64,000 nt of DNA from positions 18,702,165-18,766,164 of the forward strand of contig NC_067204.1 of the NCBI RefSeq assembly GCF_026262505.1, written 5' to 3'. A program made the translations under genes and the position numbers. This document shows positions 9,537 through 19,036 of the stretch, one piece after another. Below the pieces are notes generated by a model. It made no database searches and was not told the DNA's origin. It was given only the letters and a program-made list of their open reading frames with translations. This DNA is from Trichomonas vaginalis G3. Its lineage: Eukaryota; Parabasalia; Trichomonadida; Trichomonadidae. Each line of letters begins with the position of its first letter. Position 1 is the first letter of the stretch.

Positions 9537-10315
9537 TCAGCACTTTTCCGTAGTTATATATGAAAGACAATTCGAGATAAAAGTCATAGTACAATGGAAT
9601 AATATGTTGCACACCATTTGTTGTGAACCAAACTTGAAAGTCAGAGAAACTGTTACTAGGTGGTTCGTAGAATTTAGAAGCAAAGTCATAAGGTCCTTAC
9701 CAATACATAGAAAACTATTGTTGCTTGAACTGAAACTTGCATGACACATAACATTTTGAGGGTCAAACACGTTTCTATAAACCATCAAATCTGCTGGTGG
9801 AAGTATAAATTGAAATGGACCATCTGGTGGTAATGGTTCGTTCTGGTTTAGTAACGAAGAAATTGTGCCCAAGAACGTTTGTCTACTTCCCAAAATAAAA
9901 ACTCTGTATCTCTTGGAGGGTTAATTTCAATCTTTTGAAATGAAACGGTGGAGTTCATCTTGTCATATTCTAGTTTCAGATAGTATGTTCCATTTAGTAA
10001 AGAGTTGTATTTTTCTTGAAATTCCCAATAATATTTGTTCATTTGAGTTTGAAAGTCATCTAGAGTTTTCTCAAGACTTTCGTCTGAACGAACTGTAAAG
10101 ATTCTCATTTCGTCAAATTTGTCTATTAGACCATCAGGACCTTCATACTGCCCATGAAAATATACTGCGAACATAAATGCATTAGTTCTATTTGAAAACA
10201 AAACTCTTCTAAATCCTATTGCCTTTGCATCTGAAGGACTTTGAAGCCAACGAATTGGATAGTCAAACCTGTATGCTCGGGATGAAATTTTCATCTGAAA
10301 TAGTCCTACCAGCAT
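9537..10315 (-). pseudogene. Mav1 paralogue of the DYPLRWL structural protein
   Basis: Contains YRFDYPIRWLQSPSDAKAIGFRRV, the signature seen also at 15319 and 23640. Downstream parts match the same proteins (HASFSSSNNSFLCIGKDL against HASFSGAQNSFLCLANDF). Mav1 thus has two members of this family and Mav2 one. The repeated presence near small virion genes suggests a structural role. The locus is broken. Confidence 0.6.
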
Positions 10316-10406
10316 TTGTAAAGATATAGTCTAACGGTTTTGTATCTGCTACTTTTGTTCTTTGTTTTTCAACCTGAAGCATTTAATATATGTAAAATAT
10401 ATTGTT

Positions 10407-10980
10407 TTAAAATGGTATGCCATATAGCTTCTTGAATTTGTTAAGAAGTATTTGAACGTATTTTCCATCTGTATCTCTAGTGTTTACATAAGCATAGCCC
10501 GCCTTAGTAAAATATACTTGTAATTTCCTATAGTTTACGCCGGTATAAAAGTAGAAAGAGTCTTGTTCTTCGCATAGTAGTAAAACTCAAACGTATGCTT
10601 GCCATAGTCTGTAATTTCAATTGTTTCATCTTCTAGTTCGTCGACAAATTCGAATACAATATCTCCAAATTTGCCTTTGTTCTTATTGTTTTCAGAACGA
10701 GTGACCCAACGTAAGTTTTCAAGTCTATTGTCGTTTCTTATATGGTTTATATGGTCTACAAAAGGTAAATTGTTAGGATTCAGTATAAATGAGTTGCAAT
10801 GACAACATGTTTAAGATAGTGTTTTCCACCCATCTTCATAATAGCATATCCGTCATTTCGCTCCCATTCGCTTAAAACTCTTTTTGTCTTTTTGTTTCTG
10901 ACTTCAAATGACTCACAACAGTGAATTTCATATTTCTCATCTAACAAAAAAGTTTCCTTCAACTTGAGGTTCACTAACAT
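10407..10980 (-). pseudogene. Mav1 HNH endonuclease remnant
   Basis: Counterpart of the HNH protein at 27217-27801. It includes KYEIHCCESFEVRNKKTKRVL and the HNH neighbourhood (FVDHINRIRNDN) further along. Not intact. Confidence 0.75.
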
Positions 10981-11206
10981 CGAAAGGCATGTCCATAAGA
11001 CGTTCTTCTTCTAACCTCTCTAGTCTGTTTGGATAATTGGCACGTGCTGTTTCCAAATCCATTTCGTAGCGAAGACCAGACAATTTGTCATAGACTTTTA
11101 TGGGTCTTCCCTTCCTATATTTAAAATTCTTCGAAACTCTCCAACCATATCTTTGTAACTCTGCTTTTATTCTAGCAGACTTTCTATCCATTCTATATGG
11201 GGGCAT
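10937..11206 (-). CDS. Mav1 small basic protein
   Basis: 89 residues from the ATG at 11206 (MPPYRMDRKSARIKAELQRYGW). Arg/Lys-rich, with RVSKNFKYRKGRPIKVYDKL. It follows the 11239 gene on the same strand; the corresponding place in Mav2 (27169-27216) lacks it. Possibly a DNA-condensing or regulatory protein; unknown. Confidence 0.45.
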   Translation of the reverse strand: MPPYRMDRKSARIKAELQRYGWRVSKNFKYRKGRPIKVYDKLSGLRYEMDLETARANYPNRLERLEEERLMDMPFDVSEPQVEGNFFVR

Positions 11207-11238
11207 TTTTATAAAAATAAAAAAATATATTTTTTTCT

Positions 11239-11820
11239 TTACTTTACATAACCGCTTGCTGCCATAAGTCTTTGACGCCAACCCATACCAGCTAATGAAG
11301 GTTGACTTGGTTTAGTTTGGAAACTAAACTTTGGTTTTGGTTTATCTTCAGTTTTTGGTTTTTCTTCTTCTATCGGTTTTTCGTCACTTTTCGGTTCCTC
11401 TGACTTTACTTCACTTGCAGGAACAGTTGTGTCGTCAACATCTTCATAAATATCATATGCCATTTGTTTTTGTTTTCCTTTCAACTTTTTGTGTTTGTTG
11501 TAAAGTTTAGAATATTTCGACTCTAAGTCAATGAGATGTTCTATAATGAACTGTTGTCAGTGAAGTAAACTTTTCCATCTGTTGTCTCGAAAGCTCCTTC
11601 AGACTTCAATATTTTATTTGTGAGAGTCTGTTTCTTTTTTGAGATACTAGCCGTTCCATTTCTATGAAAGTGACTTTATAGTTAGGGTTTGTATTTCCAG
11701 ACCTGGCACTTTCTATTATTGAATTTTCTCTTCATCTGTAAGTTCTTTGACAGTTTTGACAATGGTTCTGAACTTTTTGTTTGTGGTGTCAAATCTACCG
11801 TTTCAACTTCTTCGGTCATT
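11239..11820 (-). pseudogene. Mav1 copy of the 194-residue charged protein
   Basis: Orthologue of 26584-27168. It keeps YDIYEDVDDTTVPASEVK and the conserved tail LAGMGWRQRLMAASGYVK. The Mav1 copy is not fully intact. Confidence 0.7.
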
Positions 11821-11838
11821 TCATCTCAGTAAAAAATT

Positions 11839-12003
11839 TTAATTTGGTTTGTTTTCAACTGGTTGTTGTTGTGGAGGTGGGATGGTTCCTTTAATAATAT
11901 CATTCAGTTTCACATGCTGAGCCTGACTATATGGTATCGGTTTAAATGCTGGAAGCCGACAAATCCATCTTGAACTCATTTGTCTCAATGCTGCATTGTT
12001 CAT
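11839..12003 (-). CDS. Mav1 54-residue protein
   Basis: Reads MNNAALRQMSSRWICRLPAF, then a P/Q-rich end. Orthologue of 26409-26564 in Mav2, in the same place between the 133- and 194-residue genes. The leader contains a T-rich run, as for its neighbours. The conserved start and position support a real gene. Function unknown. Confidence 0.6.
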   Translation of the reverse strand: MNNAALRQMSSRWICRLPAFKPIPYSQAQHVKLNDIIKGTIPPPQQQPVENKPN

Positions 12004-12022
12004 TTCATCCTAGTTAAAAATC

Positions 12023-12424
12023 TTACATTTCCCAAGTTTGAGGCGGTTGCGGTTGGTTATTGCTTACCCATTGTTGTGCATGGTTATATCCTCTGTTAAA
12101 GAATCTTTCACCTTGGTCCATATAGTGTCCTGCTTGGTTATAGTAGTCATTTGCTTTGTTATAATAGTTTCCTGCTTGTCTTCCTACATTGTCCATCCAT
12201 CCTTGAACTTTTCCTCTTGTTTCAGGATTTGGAATAAGATTTGTTGCATCTCGTGCTACATCCCAACCTTTCTGTACAGTTTGTATAATAGGCTGAGCTT
12301 TCTCTTTAAGTATACCTAATGTACTCAAAATCTTCCTTCCAATTCCAAATGCACCTCTGGCTATTGTTCCCACTGCGGGTAAAAATCTAGATGCGACTCC
12401 TGCTAATGCGCCAAATAAACCCAT
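12023..12424 (-). CDS. Mav1 membrane-active-looking protein (133 aa)
   Basis: Nearly identical to 25988-26389. The N-terminus is a glycine/alanine-rich hydrophobic segment with scattered basic residues (GLFGALAGVASRFLPAVG, then GAFGIGRKILS), and the C-terminal half has repeated NYYNKAND/DYYNQAG/HYMDQG units rich in Tyr and Asn. This resembles membrane-disrupting minor capsid proteins of the adenovirus pVI kind in composition only. It diverges from the integrase gene. Confidence 0.6.
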   Translation of the reverse strand: MGLFGALAGVASRFLPAVGTIARGAFGIGRKILSTLGILKEKAQPIIQTVQKGWDVARDATNLIPNPETRGKVQGWMDNVGRQAGNYYNKANDYYNQAGHYMDQGERFFNRGYNHAQQWVSNNQPQPPQTWEM

Positions 12425-12441
12425 TTCTTACAGGGTAAAAA

Positions 12442-13398
12442 ATGACGAATCCGAACAAGGACCCCTATGTTTCTAAAGCGACAAAGAAAGCACTCATGAT
12501 AAAAATCTTTAGTTCAACACCAAATGCTTGGTTTATGGATATCTTGGAAAACATTCCGAGGTATAGAGAAGATGGACCACCATACTGGTTAATATTTGTT
12601 GGTCAAAACACAAGATACTGTGAAGCCATACCATTACAGTCCAAAGCTATTTTAGATATCTTAGCAGCTTTGACAATATTCGTTGACAAATACCATCCAA
12701 CAAAACTGACATCTGACTGTGAAAGTTCTTTCAAATCAGATGATGTAAAAAACTATCTGCGTTCAAAAAATGTAAACCAATATTTCATTGTCGACCAAAA
12801 CCATTCTGCTCTTGGTGTCATTGACGGTTGTATAAAAATATTAAGAGACTTAAACCAACCACAAGGTGGTGAAGCAAATGAAATGTCATATGACGACAAG
12901 TATAGACACTTCTCCCAGGCAAAGATGAGACAAGTTTTAAATATTTACAATAACCGTAAACAAAAAGGTTTGGGAAACCACTCCCCGAAGAAATGAAAAA
13001 CAACCCTGACTTAGAGAAAGACTATATATTTAATAATTTAGTCAAAAGAGGCAAAAAGAAAGAATGCCGGGCTTCAAACTTCAGAAAGGTGACAAAGTAA
13101 AAATAGAAATACCTAAACGCGACCCATATGAAAATACTATTGACTATGACAACAATGGGAACTCGACAGGTACTCACATTCGTGTTCGTAAAAATAGAAG
13201 AAAGTATACAAGAGAATATTATGAAGTTTTAGGCAAACATGGCAAAATGTACACACTGCAAGCAGAAGATAAAACTACTATTTTAGACCTCGTTTCAAAC
13301 TTGTCAAAGTTCAAGGTGGTATACTTTCAAAGACAGTTCCTAACAAATATAAGACAACTCCTGACGAATATGCTAAAGAAGTTGAAAATGACGACTAA
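12442..13398 (+). pseudogene. Mav1 integrase (retroviral-type, rve)
   Basis: Counterpart of 25012-25971. The catalytic-core segment NAWFMDILENIPRY...KLTSDCESSF is easily seen, and the basic, beta-rich C-terminal domain follows. This enzyme would insert the Maverick. The locus is broken, yet nearly identical to the Mav2 gene. Confidence 0.85.
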
Positions 13399-15197
13399 GC
13401 AATTCTATACCATGCGTAAACTGTCATGTAAGGTGGCATGTATTCTTTACTTTGTCCCGTTGTTTGCGTATATCCTGAAACGAAATGTGTATGGTTTCCT
13501 TCTCCCTGAGTGTCATCCCAGTAACAATTTATAGCAAACTTAACGTCGTCTTTAACATCATATCCTTTACCTTTTGTCATTCCTGACCAATCCCAATATC
13601 TATGCTTATGCCAACCTGCTTGAGATGTACTTAAATCTATGTAATGACTGTGTGCAGGTAGATTTTCACCTGAAATCGTTTTACTTCCACCTGTTTCCTT
13701 TGAAGAGTTTGCACAATACAAAAACCTGTCGACTATTTGTTCCCATGCACCAACACCAAACATTACTTGAGGACCTCTTGCATCCATAGATGTATAAATA
13801 GAACCTACTGGGTTCATTAAATCAAACATATGAGATATTATAGGATTGTCTCTTTTGAACTTAAAATATAGTGCAACTATTTCAGGTTTCTTCTGGTTTG
13901 TGTCAGAATATTTTTTATAATATAATCTTATGTTTTCAGGGTAGGTAAAATCTTGACTATAATATTTATTTCTGTCATCTGTATAATAATATACTATTCT
14001 CGTTTTTTCTATTGCATTATATCTTTTATATCTATAATAATCTAAATATAATGTTAGCTTTTGTTCATCTACATGTGGTGTTCTGTCGTCATCTCCATAG
14101 TCATAATAATGTGGTGCTGGAGCTGGGTCAGGCAATGTCATATCTGCCATTTCATAAACTCTTAAATATTTCTTTTGTTCGTCTCCATATAAGTTTAAGT
14201 AGCAGTTGTTGTCTAATGGAACTTTAACTTGTGTACCATCATTCTTTTTATAGCTTACATACATTTCATTGTTATTTTTCGGAATGAGTTTATACCGTGT
14301 ACCATTTTCTAAGGACTGTACCAACTGCCATCTAAAATATTTATTTTCTTCATTGACAGAAAAGTCACCAACAATAGTTTCAATATTTTTTGTTCCTATC
14401 AAACTTTGGTATATTTCATTGACATATGTTTTATCTGCTTTCTTTTCAAGGCTAACGTTTAAGTCTGTTATTTCAGAAGATGTATGTGTATGTCCAACGT
14501 CACTTTTCCTGTTTAAGGTTTCTTGTAAGTTTGTAATATTTGCAATGGTATGTGTATGTCCAATGTCACTTTTCCTGTTTAAGGTTTCTTGTAAGTTTGT
14601 AATATTTGCAATGGTATGTGTATGTCCAACGGCACTTTTCCTGTTTAAGGTTTCTTGTAAGTTTGTAATATCAGATATAGAATGTGTATGAGTCTTATCT
14701 GCTTTTGTCTCTAATGTTTCCTTAAGACTTGGTATTTGGTTAATATAATGTATATGAGTCTTTTTAGAATATTCGTTTTCGGCTCTTGTCACTTCACTTG
14801 ACATTTTATTGTCAACATATGTTTTGTCTGCTAGTTCAGGATGAGTACGTTCTTTTGTTGCATAAGCATTGTTAGCTCTTTCTTCTTCTTTTGCTATTGC
14901 ATCGTCTACATATTCTTTGTCAGCTTTGTTGTCAACATCTGCTTTCAAAAGAAGTTCATTTATAGGTTTCTCGTTTAAAGTTCCTTTTGTTGGATTTATA
15001 CAGACAGTATTGTTCTTATTGTCTTGAAATAGAAACTCATCTGTTATAGGGTTTAATGTCAGTTTTAAGTCACCCCCTTTCAATGACTCAGATATCTTAG
15101 AATAGTTTGAAAAGTTTGTTGTGTTCTTATTTAGAGCTTGCATAATGAGTTGTCGGTTGTGTTGTATTTCTCTCATAGACGCTGTTTCATTTGACAT
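13395..15197 (-). CDS. Mav1 phage-tail-fibre-like protein (600 aa)
   Basis: An elongated fibre-type protein. The N-terminal half is made of repeated units (THTIANITNLQETLNRKSD at residues about 190-245; related ADKTYVDNK units before), with His-Thr-His motifs typical of trimeric tail fibres. The C-terminal 120 residues (PVGSIYTSMDARGPQVMFG...RFLYCANSSKETGGSKTISGENLPAHSH) match the C-terminal domain of T4 gp10-like baseplate and tail-fibre proteins. The middle region (YYDYGDDDRTPHVDEQKL) is absent from Mav2. It probably decorates the particle and binds cells (inference). Confidence 0.8.
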   Translation of the reverse strand: MSNETASMREIQHNRQLIMQALNKNTTNFSNYSKISESLKGGDLKLTLNPITDEFLFQDNKNNTVCINPTKGTLNEKPINELLLKADVDNKADKEYVDDAIAKEEERANNAYATKERTHPELADKTYVDNKMSSEVTRAENEYSKKTHIHYINQIPSLKETLETKADKTHTHSISDITNLQETLNRKSAVGHTHTIANITNLQETLNRKSDIGHTHTIANITNLQETLNRKSDVGHTHTSSEITDLNVSLEKKADKTYVNEIYQSLIGTKNIETIVGDFSVNEENKYFRWQLVQSLENGTRYKLIPKNNNEMYVSYKKNDGTQVKVPLDNNCYLNLYGDEQKKYLRVYEMADMTLPDPAPAPHYYDYGDDDRTPHVDEQKLTLYLDYYRYKRYNAIEKTRIVYYYTDDRNKYYSQDFTYPENIRLYYKKYSDTNQKKPEIVALYFKFKRDNPIISHMFDLMNPVGSIYTSMDARGPQVMFGVGAWEQIVDRFLYCANSSKETGGSKTISGENLPAHSHYIDLSTSQAGWHKHRYWDWSGMTKGKGYDVKDDVKFAINCYWDDTQGEGNHTHFVSGYTQTTGQSKEYMPPYMTVYAWYRIA

Positions 15198-15214
15198 TTT
15201 TATTATAGATAAAA

Positions 15215-16061
15215 TATGCTTCCAATAGAAAAAGAAAATTCTAGAGTTGCTACAACTAAACCATTAGATGAACTTTTTACTAATGTCGGTCAAAAGTTTG
15301 AGACAGATACCGTAAAGCATGAAGGCTATCGTTTTTGACTACCCATTAAGATGGTTAAGAGACCCATCTGTCACAAAAGCTATTGGCTTTCGAAGAATAA
15401 AGTTTGTGTCTGTAGAAGATAAAAGTTTTCCATTTATTGTAAGGTTTCATATAGATTATACATCTGAAGGGCAACGAAAATGTGGGAAGAAATTGAGCTA
15501 ATACAAGTTGACCTCTCATCTTCTCTACAGGCTGCATTAAAAAATATAGAAGATAAAATAAATTCATGTTATGCAAATATGCTGATGAATATGCGAATAC
15601 GATAGCACACTTTATGTGAGAATTGTATATGACAAACAAAATTCACAAGTGTCATTTCAAATCTACGAAGACAATCCAAATAAAGACGAACAAATATATA
15701 CAGAATTCACTGCAATGTCATGGTATTATTTGCAAAGAATGTTAAATCAGAAAGTTGAACCTCCTTTAGCAAATATCTACAGTCGATATGCAAGAGATGA
15801 ACCATATTTATTTAAAGATGTTTTCGACCCAGATGCTATTATTGTTCATGCTTCATTTTCTGGCGCCCAAAACTCTTTCTTATGCTTGGCAAATGACTTT
15901 TACGAAAAACCTACAAAGTTATACGAACCACCAAGTGGAAGTATTTCAGACTTTCAAGTATGGTTTACTACAGATGGAAGAAAAAGAATAATTCCATTAT
16001 ACCATGCGTTTTACTTAGAACTTAGTTTCATATACACCTACTATCGAACGATAAAAATATT
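15215..16061 (+). pseudogene. Mav1 DYPLRWL structural protein
   Basis: Counterpart of the Mav2 gene at 21607-23761. It shows FDYPLRWLRDPSVTKAIGFRR and later HASFSGAQNSFLCLANDF, FYEKPTKLYEPPSGSISDF and YHAFYLELSFIYTYY. The fold is not recognised; a capsid-associated role is inferred from context. Not intact. Confidence 0.65.
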
Positions 16062-16069
16062 AAACTTTT

Positions 16070-16303
16070 TTAATATACCGGTTGTGGTTGCCAACTTGAC
16101 TGTGGTGCAGGTTCAGGCTGTTGTATTACAGGAGCTTGTTCTTCTGGTTCAGGGTCTTTAGATATAATACCAACAAACTGACCTACTCTTTTACCAATAT
16201 TTTTGACACCGTTCCATACTCCTCTTCCGACAGATTTTATTCCATTCCATATACCTCTTCCAACATTTCGAAAGAAGTTTCCTATCTTACTGAAGAAACC
16301 CAT
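16070..16303 (-). CDS. Mav1 amphipathic GRGIWNG-repeat protein
   Basis: 77 residues, nearly identical to 21361-21603. The first half is a cationic amphipathic helix with the tandem unit GRGIWNGIKSV/GRGVWNGVKNI, like membrane-lytic peptides. The second half is Pro/Gln/Glu-rich with WQPQP. Likely a minor virion protein acting on membranes (inference from composition). Confidence 0.65.
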   Translation of the reverse strand: MGFFSKIGNFFRNVGRGIWNGIKSVGRGVWNGVKNIGKRVGQFVGIISKDPEPEEQAPVIQQPEPAPQSSWQPQPVY

Positions 16304-16321
16304 TTTACTATATGTAAAAAT

Positions 16322-16693
16322 CTAATGTCCGCCTAGTCTCTTACGTTTCCTGTTGAGTTCCATAGCATTCTTTAACTGGAGCTCATACATTCTGTTTCTC
16401 CTCTGGTAGAAAACATATTCTGGGTCAACTCCTGTGTTCGCGTCATCTGCATAAAGTTGTTTATATCCCACTTCAGGGTTTGTATAAAACTCTTTCCATC
16501 TCATATTTGCATACCATGGTGGCAAACCTAACGCAGCGTCATTTGACATGGCAGTTTGCATTTGTACATCTGTTGGCACTTGACCATAGTTTGCCAATGC
16601 AGTTTGTATTCTGACTTCATTTGGAATATTTTCAGGGTTATGTGCTCCAAGCTGTGCAACATTTGGTTGACCTTGCGCATCTACTCCTTGCAT
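16322..16693 (-). CDS. Mav1 conserved 120-residue virion-type protein
   Basis: 123 residues, nearly identical to 20980-21342 from NPENIPNEVRIQTALANYG to the basic end RKRKRLGGH; only the first 15 residues differ. Two short repeats (VRIQTALANYGQVP, VQMQTAMSND) stand before LPPWYANMRWKEFY. Function unknown. Confidence 0.65.
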   Translation of the reverse strand: MQGVDAQGQPNVAQLGAHNPENIPNEVRIQTALANYGQVPTDVQMQTAMSNDAALGLPPWYANMRWKEFYTNPEVGYKQLYADDANTGVDPEYVFYQRRNRMYELQLKNAMELNRKRKRLGGH

Positions 16694-16721
16694 TTTAATA
16701 TTAGATAAAAATATCTCTTAC

Positions 16722-16825
16722 GAGTACATATGCTGAACATTTGCAGGCATTGGTTCATCTTCATATTCTCTGTACTTTTCTGCCACGTCAAATAAATAAA
16801 TGACACAATGGAAAAAACCTAAAAC
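16722..16825 (-). pseudogene. Mav1 small membrane-protein gene split by X
   Basis: This is the 3' part of the gene that is whole in Mav2 at 20825-20956 (end PIPANVQHMYS). Element X entered within it; the 5' part lies at 48268 onward, overlapping the methyltransferase end. Confidence 0.7.
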
Positions 16826-17136
16826 TGTTGCATGCTAAGTTCGGTCAAAATGTAAACCTCTCAATTTTATCGTCGGGGAAAGTAACTCAATTCCTTCAAA
16901 ATTATTCTTTAAATATTGAATTTAAAGTTATTTAATTTGGATTATAAATAAATAGGCTAATACAATATTTAAAAATGAGAAAAAATAACTTTTCAAAGAA
17001 CTTTTCATAATCTCAAAGAAAATTTTTTATTCAATAATTATATAAATTAATTAACATTCATAATGGAATTGGATTTTTTTATAAAAAATTGGTCCTACTT
17101 AACTTTTTGAGAGAATTTGGCTTTTCATTTTTTATT
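16826..17136. other. X left end, non-coding
   Basis: About 290 bp of AT-rich sequence after the 23-bp terminal repeat. TCGGTCAA is followed by a second GTCGGGGAAAG-like word. No gene, repeat array or hairpin seen before the integrase start. Confidence 0.6.
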
Positions 17137-17353
17137 ATGAGTAGACCAACCATTCCTTCTTGGTGGTTAATTCAAACACGCGAAAAACTTGAATCTCGCG
17201 AACTCAATTATTTAATTGCGTGTAAGCGAGTTCCATACGAGGATGAAATGAAGTGTGAATTTAGATCAATTTCGAAAAACACACTTAAAGCAGCATACAC
17301 AAATGCAAATTTAACGCCCCCAAACGTTAAACCTGGTCCGGCACCAGATGATA
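17137..17353 (+). CDS. X integrase, N-terminal part (before the mariner)
   Basis: Starts at ATG 17137 (MSRPTIPSWWLIQTREKLESRELN) and is open up to the TA where mariner 1 entered (GPAPDD). The frame continues in register at 46329 (ITPENLQYV), so the only interruption of this gene is the mariner. The N-terminal region is probably the helix-turn-helix part that binds the ends of X (KNTLKAAYTNANLTPP). Confidence 0.75.
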
Positions 17354-17562
17354 TAGGGTGTCCAAAGGTGCGTTTAGCACAGCGCTCTATATGAGACTAT
17401 TAAAGGAGATATATGCTGATTATAAATATATAATAAAAAATATGAATATATGTATATGATGAGTATGTTGTATTTTGGCGCCATGCCGGGATATAAAATG
17501 AATTTTGAGACAAGAGGCGGTTTCGCGGGAAATTTTGGCGGGATTTTTTTCATTTTTTTAAT

Positions 17563-18578
17563 GAATCATAAAGAAAACATCCTCGCTCTTGCAAAAAAAT
17601 GCAAAGACTGTAAAAAAATCTACGAGACATTGGTAAAATGCATCGGTATGGATGCTCCTAGCTATTCCACTGTAACGTATCATGTTAGGATGTATCACTT
17701 CATGAACAAAAAGGCGCCCATCATAAAAATTGACAAAAAATCGCCGGATCAAAGAAAAATCAAAGCAATTCTTCAAGCGCTAGATGAAGACCCAAGAGCA
17801 TCACTCAGAAGGATAGAGGAGATGACAAAGATACCACGTACAACAGTCAGTTATTATCTGCACAATTATTTGAACTACAAACTAGCGTATACACGTTGGG
17901 TTCCGCACAACCTTAATTCAGTTCAAAAAAAATCTAGAGAGTCCAATCTTCGAAAGAGCTCCTCTCTATATTGGGTGCGTATCAATCCAAGAAGTTTCGC
18001 TTTTTAGTAACAGGGGACGAGTCTTGGTTTCAATATGCAACAGAAGCCAAAATCATGTGGATCCCGAAGGATGAAAATCCGCAAACATTCCCGAAAAAAA
18101 AATTGACACACCAATGATTATGTTGTCGGTTTTTTGGGGCGTGAATGGCATCATCGCAATTGATATTCTTCAAAAACCTAATACGATGAATGCTCAGTAT
18201 CTAATTGACAATGTTCTTACTCAAATTATCAATTCTGATGAGTTTGAGAAATCCAAACAACAAAAACAAAAGTTTGCAATTCATTTTGATAATTCAAGAG
18301 TTCACAAAAGTCATAAGGTAATGAATTACTTGTTGGAAAACAATGTCAAAGTTGTTCCAAACCCAATTTATTCACCTGATATTGCACCCTCTGACTTTTA
18401 TTTATTCGGCACGCTAAAAAAGAGAGCTGAAGGACGCGAATTCGCGAGTCCAGATGATCTTGAAAATTTTGTAAGAGAGCAATTTGAGCAATTTTCTCAT
18501 GATGATTTAAAGCGTGTCTTTCAAGCCTGGATCGATCGCTGCGAACGCGTGATTGAATCCAATGGTGATTATATTTAA
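17563..18578 (+). pseudogene. Mariner transposase, disrupted copy 1
   Basis: This corresponds to the intact copy-2 transposase. An extra two bases near 17938 (TCTAGAGAGTCC against TCTAGAGTCC) and one missing A near 18100 break the frame, leaving two open pieces (to 18007, and 18114-18578). The stop codon and 3' end are duplicated at 46182-46264 by the insertion of Y1. The rest of the protein is almost identical to copy 2. Confidence 0.9.
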
Positions 18579-18596
18579 ATAAACTTTATATATATG
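18514..18596 (+). repeat. 83-bp target duplication of Y1, left copy
   Basis: This is the last part of the mariner transposase gene and its stop. It is repeated at 46182-46264 on the other side of Y1. The mariner continues only after the right copy, which shows that the duplication arose with the insertion. Confidence 0.9.
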
Positions 18597-18837
18597 GAGT
18601 ATATAAGAATTTCCGAAAAAGTGACACCCAAAAAGTGACACTTTCAATAGGGAGTAACACTTAAAAAGTGACAATTTAAAATTCACAATAAATAAAAATA
18701 ATAAATTTTTTAGTCTATTAAATTATTCTTTTCTTTGAAATCCTCTAAAAATTCTTCGAAATGTTCTAAAATATAACCTGGAGAATTATAACAAAATTCA
18801 TTAATTTCTAACATATACGTATCTAACAATTCATTTG
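18597..18837. other. Y1 left end and 3' part of its reading frame
   Basis: Begins GAGTATATAAG and carries four AAAAAGTGAC-type words (18615-18680). The minus-strand frame's stop (18710-18712) and last 42 codons follow, up to the point where Mav2 entered. Sequence equals Y2 59075-59315. Confidence 0.85.
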
Positions 18838-18878
<41 letters not shown>

Positions 18879-18925
18879 TAGTGGGGCTTCCAGGCACTTC
18901 GTGCCTTCTAGCCCTGAAGATGTTT
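18838..18925 (+). repeat. Mav2 left terminus: A40 plus GC-rich hairpin
   Basis: Forty A (18838-18877), then GGTAGTGGGGCTTCCAGGC. The GGGGCTTCCAGGCAC/GTGCCTTCTAGCCC pair can fold into a stem with a TTC loop. The sequence continues as GAAGATGTTTAGTATAAATG. The complement forms the right terminus (about 44380-44464). Confidence 0.9.
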
Positions 18926-19036
18926 AGTATAAATGAAGTCTTAGAGGACAAACATGACTATGAGTTTTGATATGACAAGATAGAATATGAGAGAGGTCCT
19001 ATAAACCGGAGAAAGTGTTATATAAACATCTGTCAT
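18926..19036 (+). pseudogene. Mav2 methyltransferase 3' fragment near the terminus
   Basis: Matches the 3' part of the methyltransferase gene (20720-20800: GAGGTCCTATAAAC, then GAGAAAGTGT). A duplicated scrap fused to the terminal repeat. Confidence 0.75.

Larger units (their letters stand above)
1..16825 (-). mobile_element. Maverick/Polinton copy Mav1, main part
   Basis: This is a Polinton (Maverick) fossil whose far end lies left of the window. It continues after the inserted element X at 48268-49423, where its right terminus is visible. Parts seen, from left to right: unknown capsid-side genes, major capsid protein, small virion proteins, packaging ATPase, KilA-N proteins, HNH, integrase, tail-fibre-like protein, small structural proteins and the methyltransferase. 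Gene order from the ATPase to the methyltransferase mirrors Mav2 in opposite orientation. The copy is broken (about a dozen breaks besides the insertion of X) but very close in sequence to Mav2 over that half, so it is young. PolB is not seen in the visible part. Confidence 0.9.

Noticed and set aside
18838-18877. Poly-A tract suggesting retroposition
   Set aside because: The opposite end of the same element (44442-44464) has the complementary T run next to the inverted hairpin, and ATTTG flanks both; it is part of Maverick termini.
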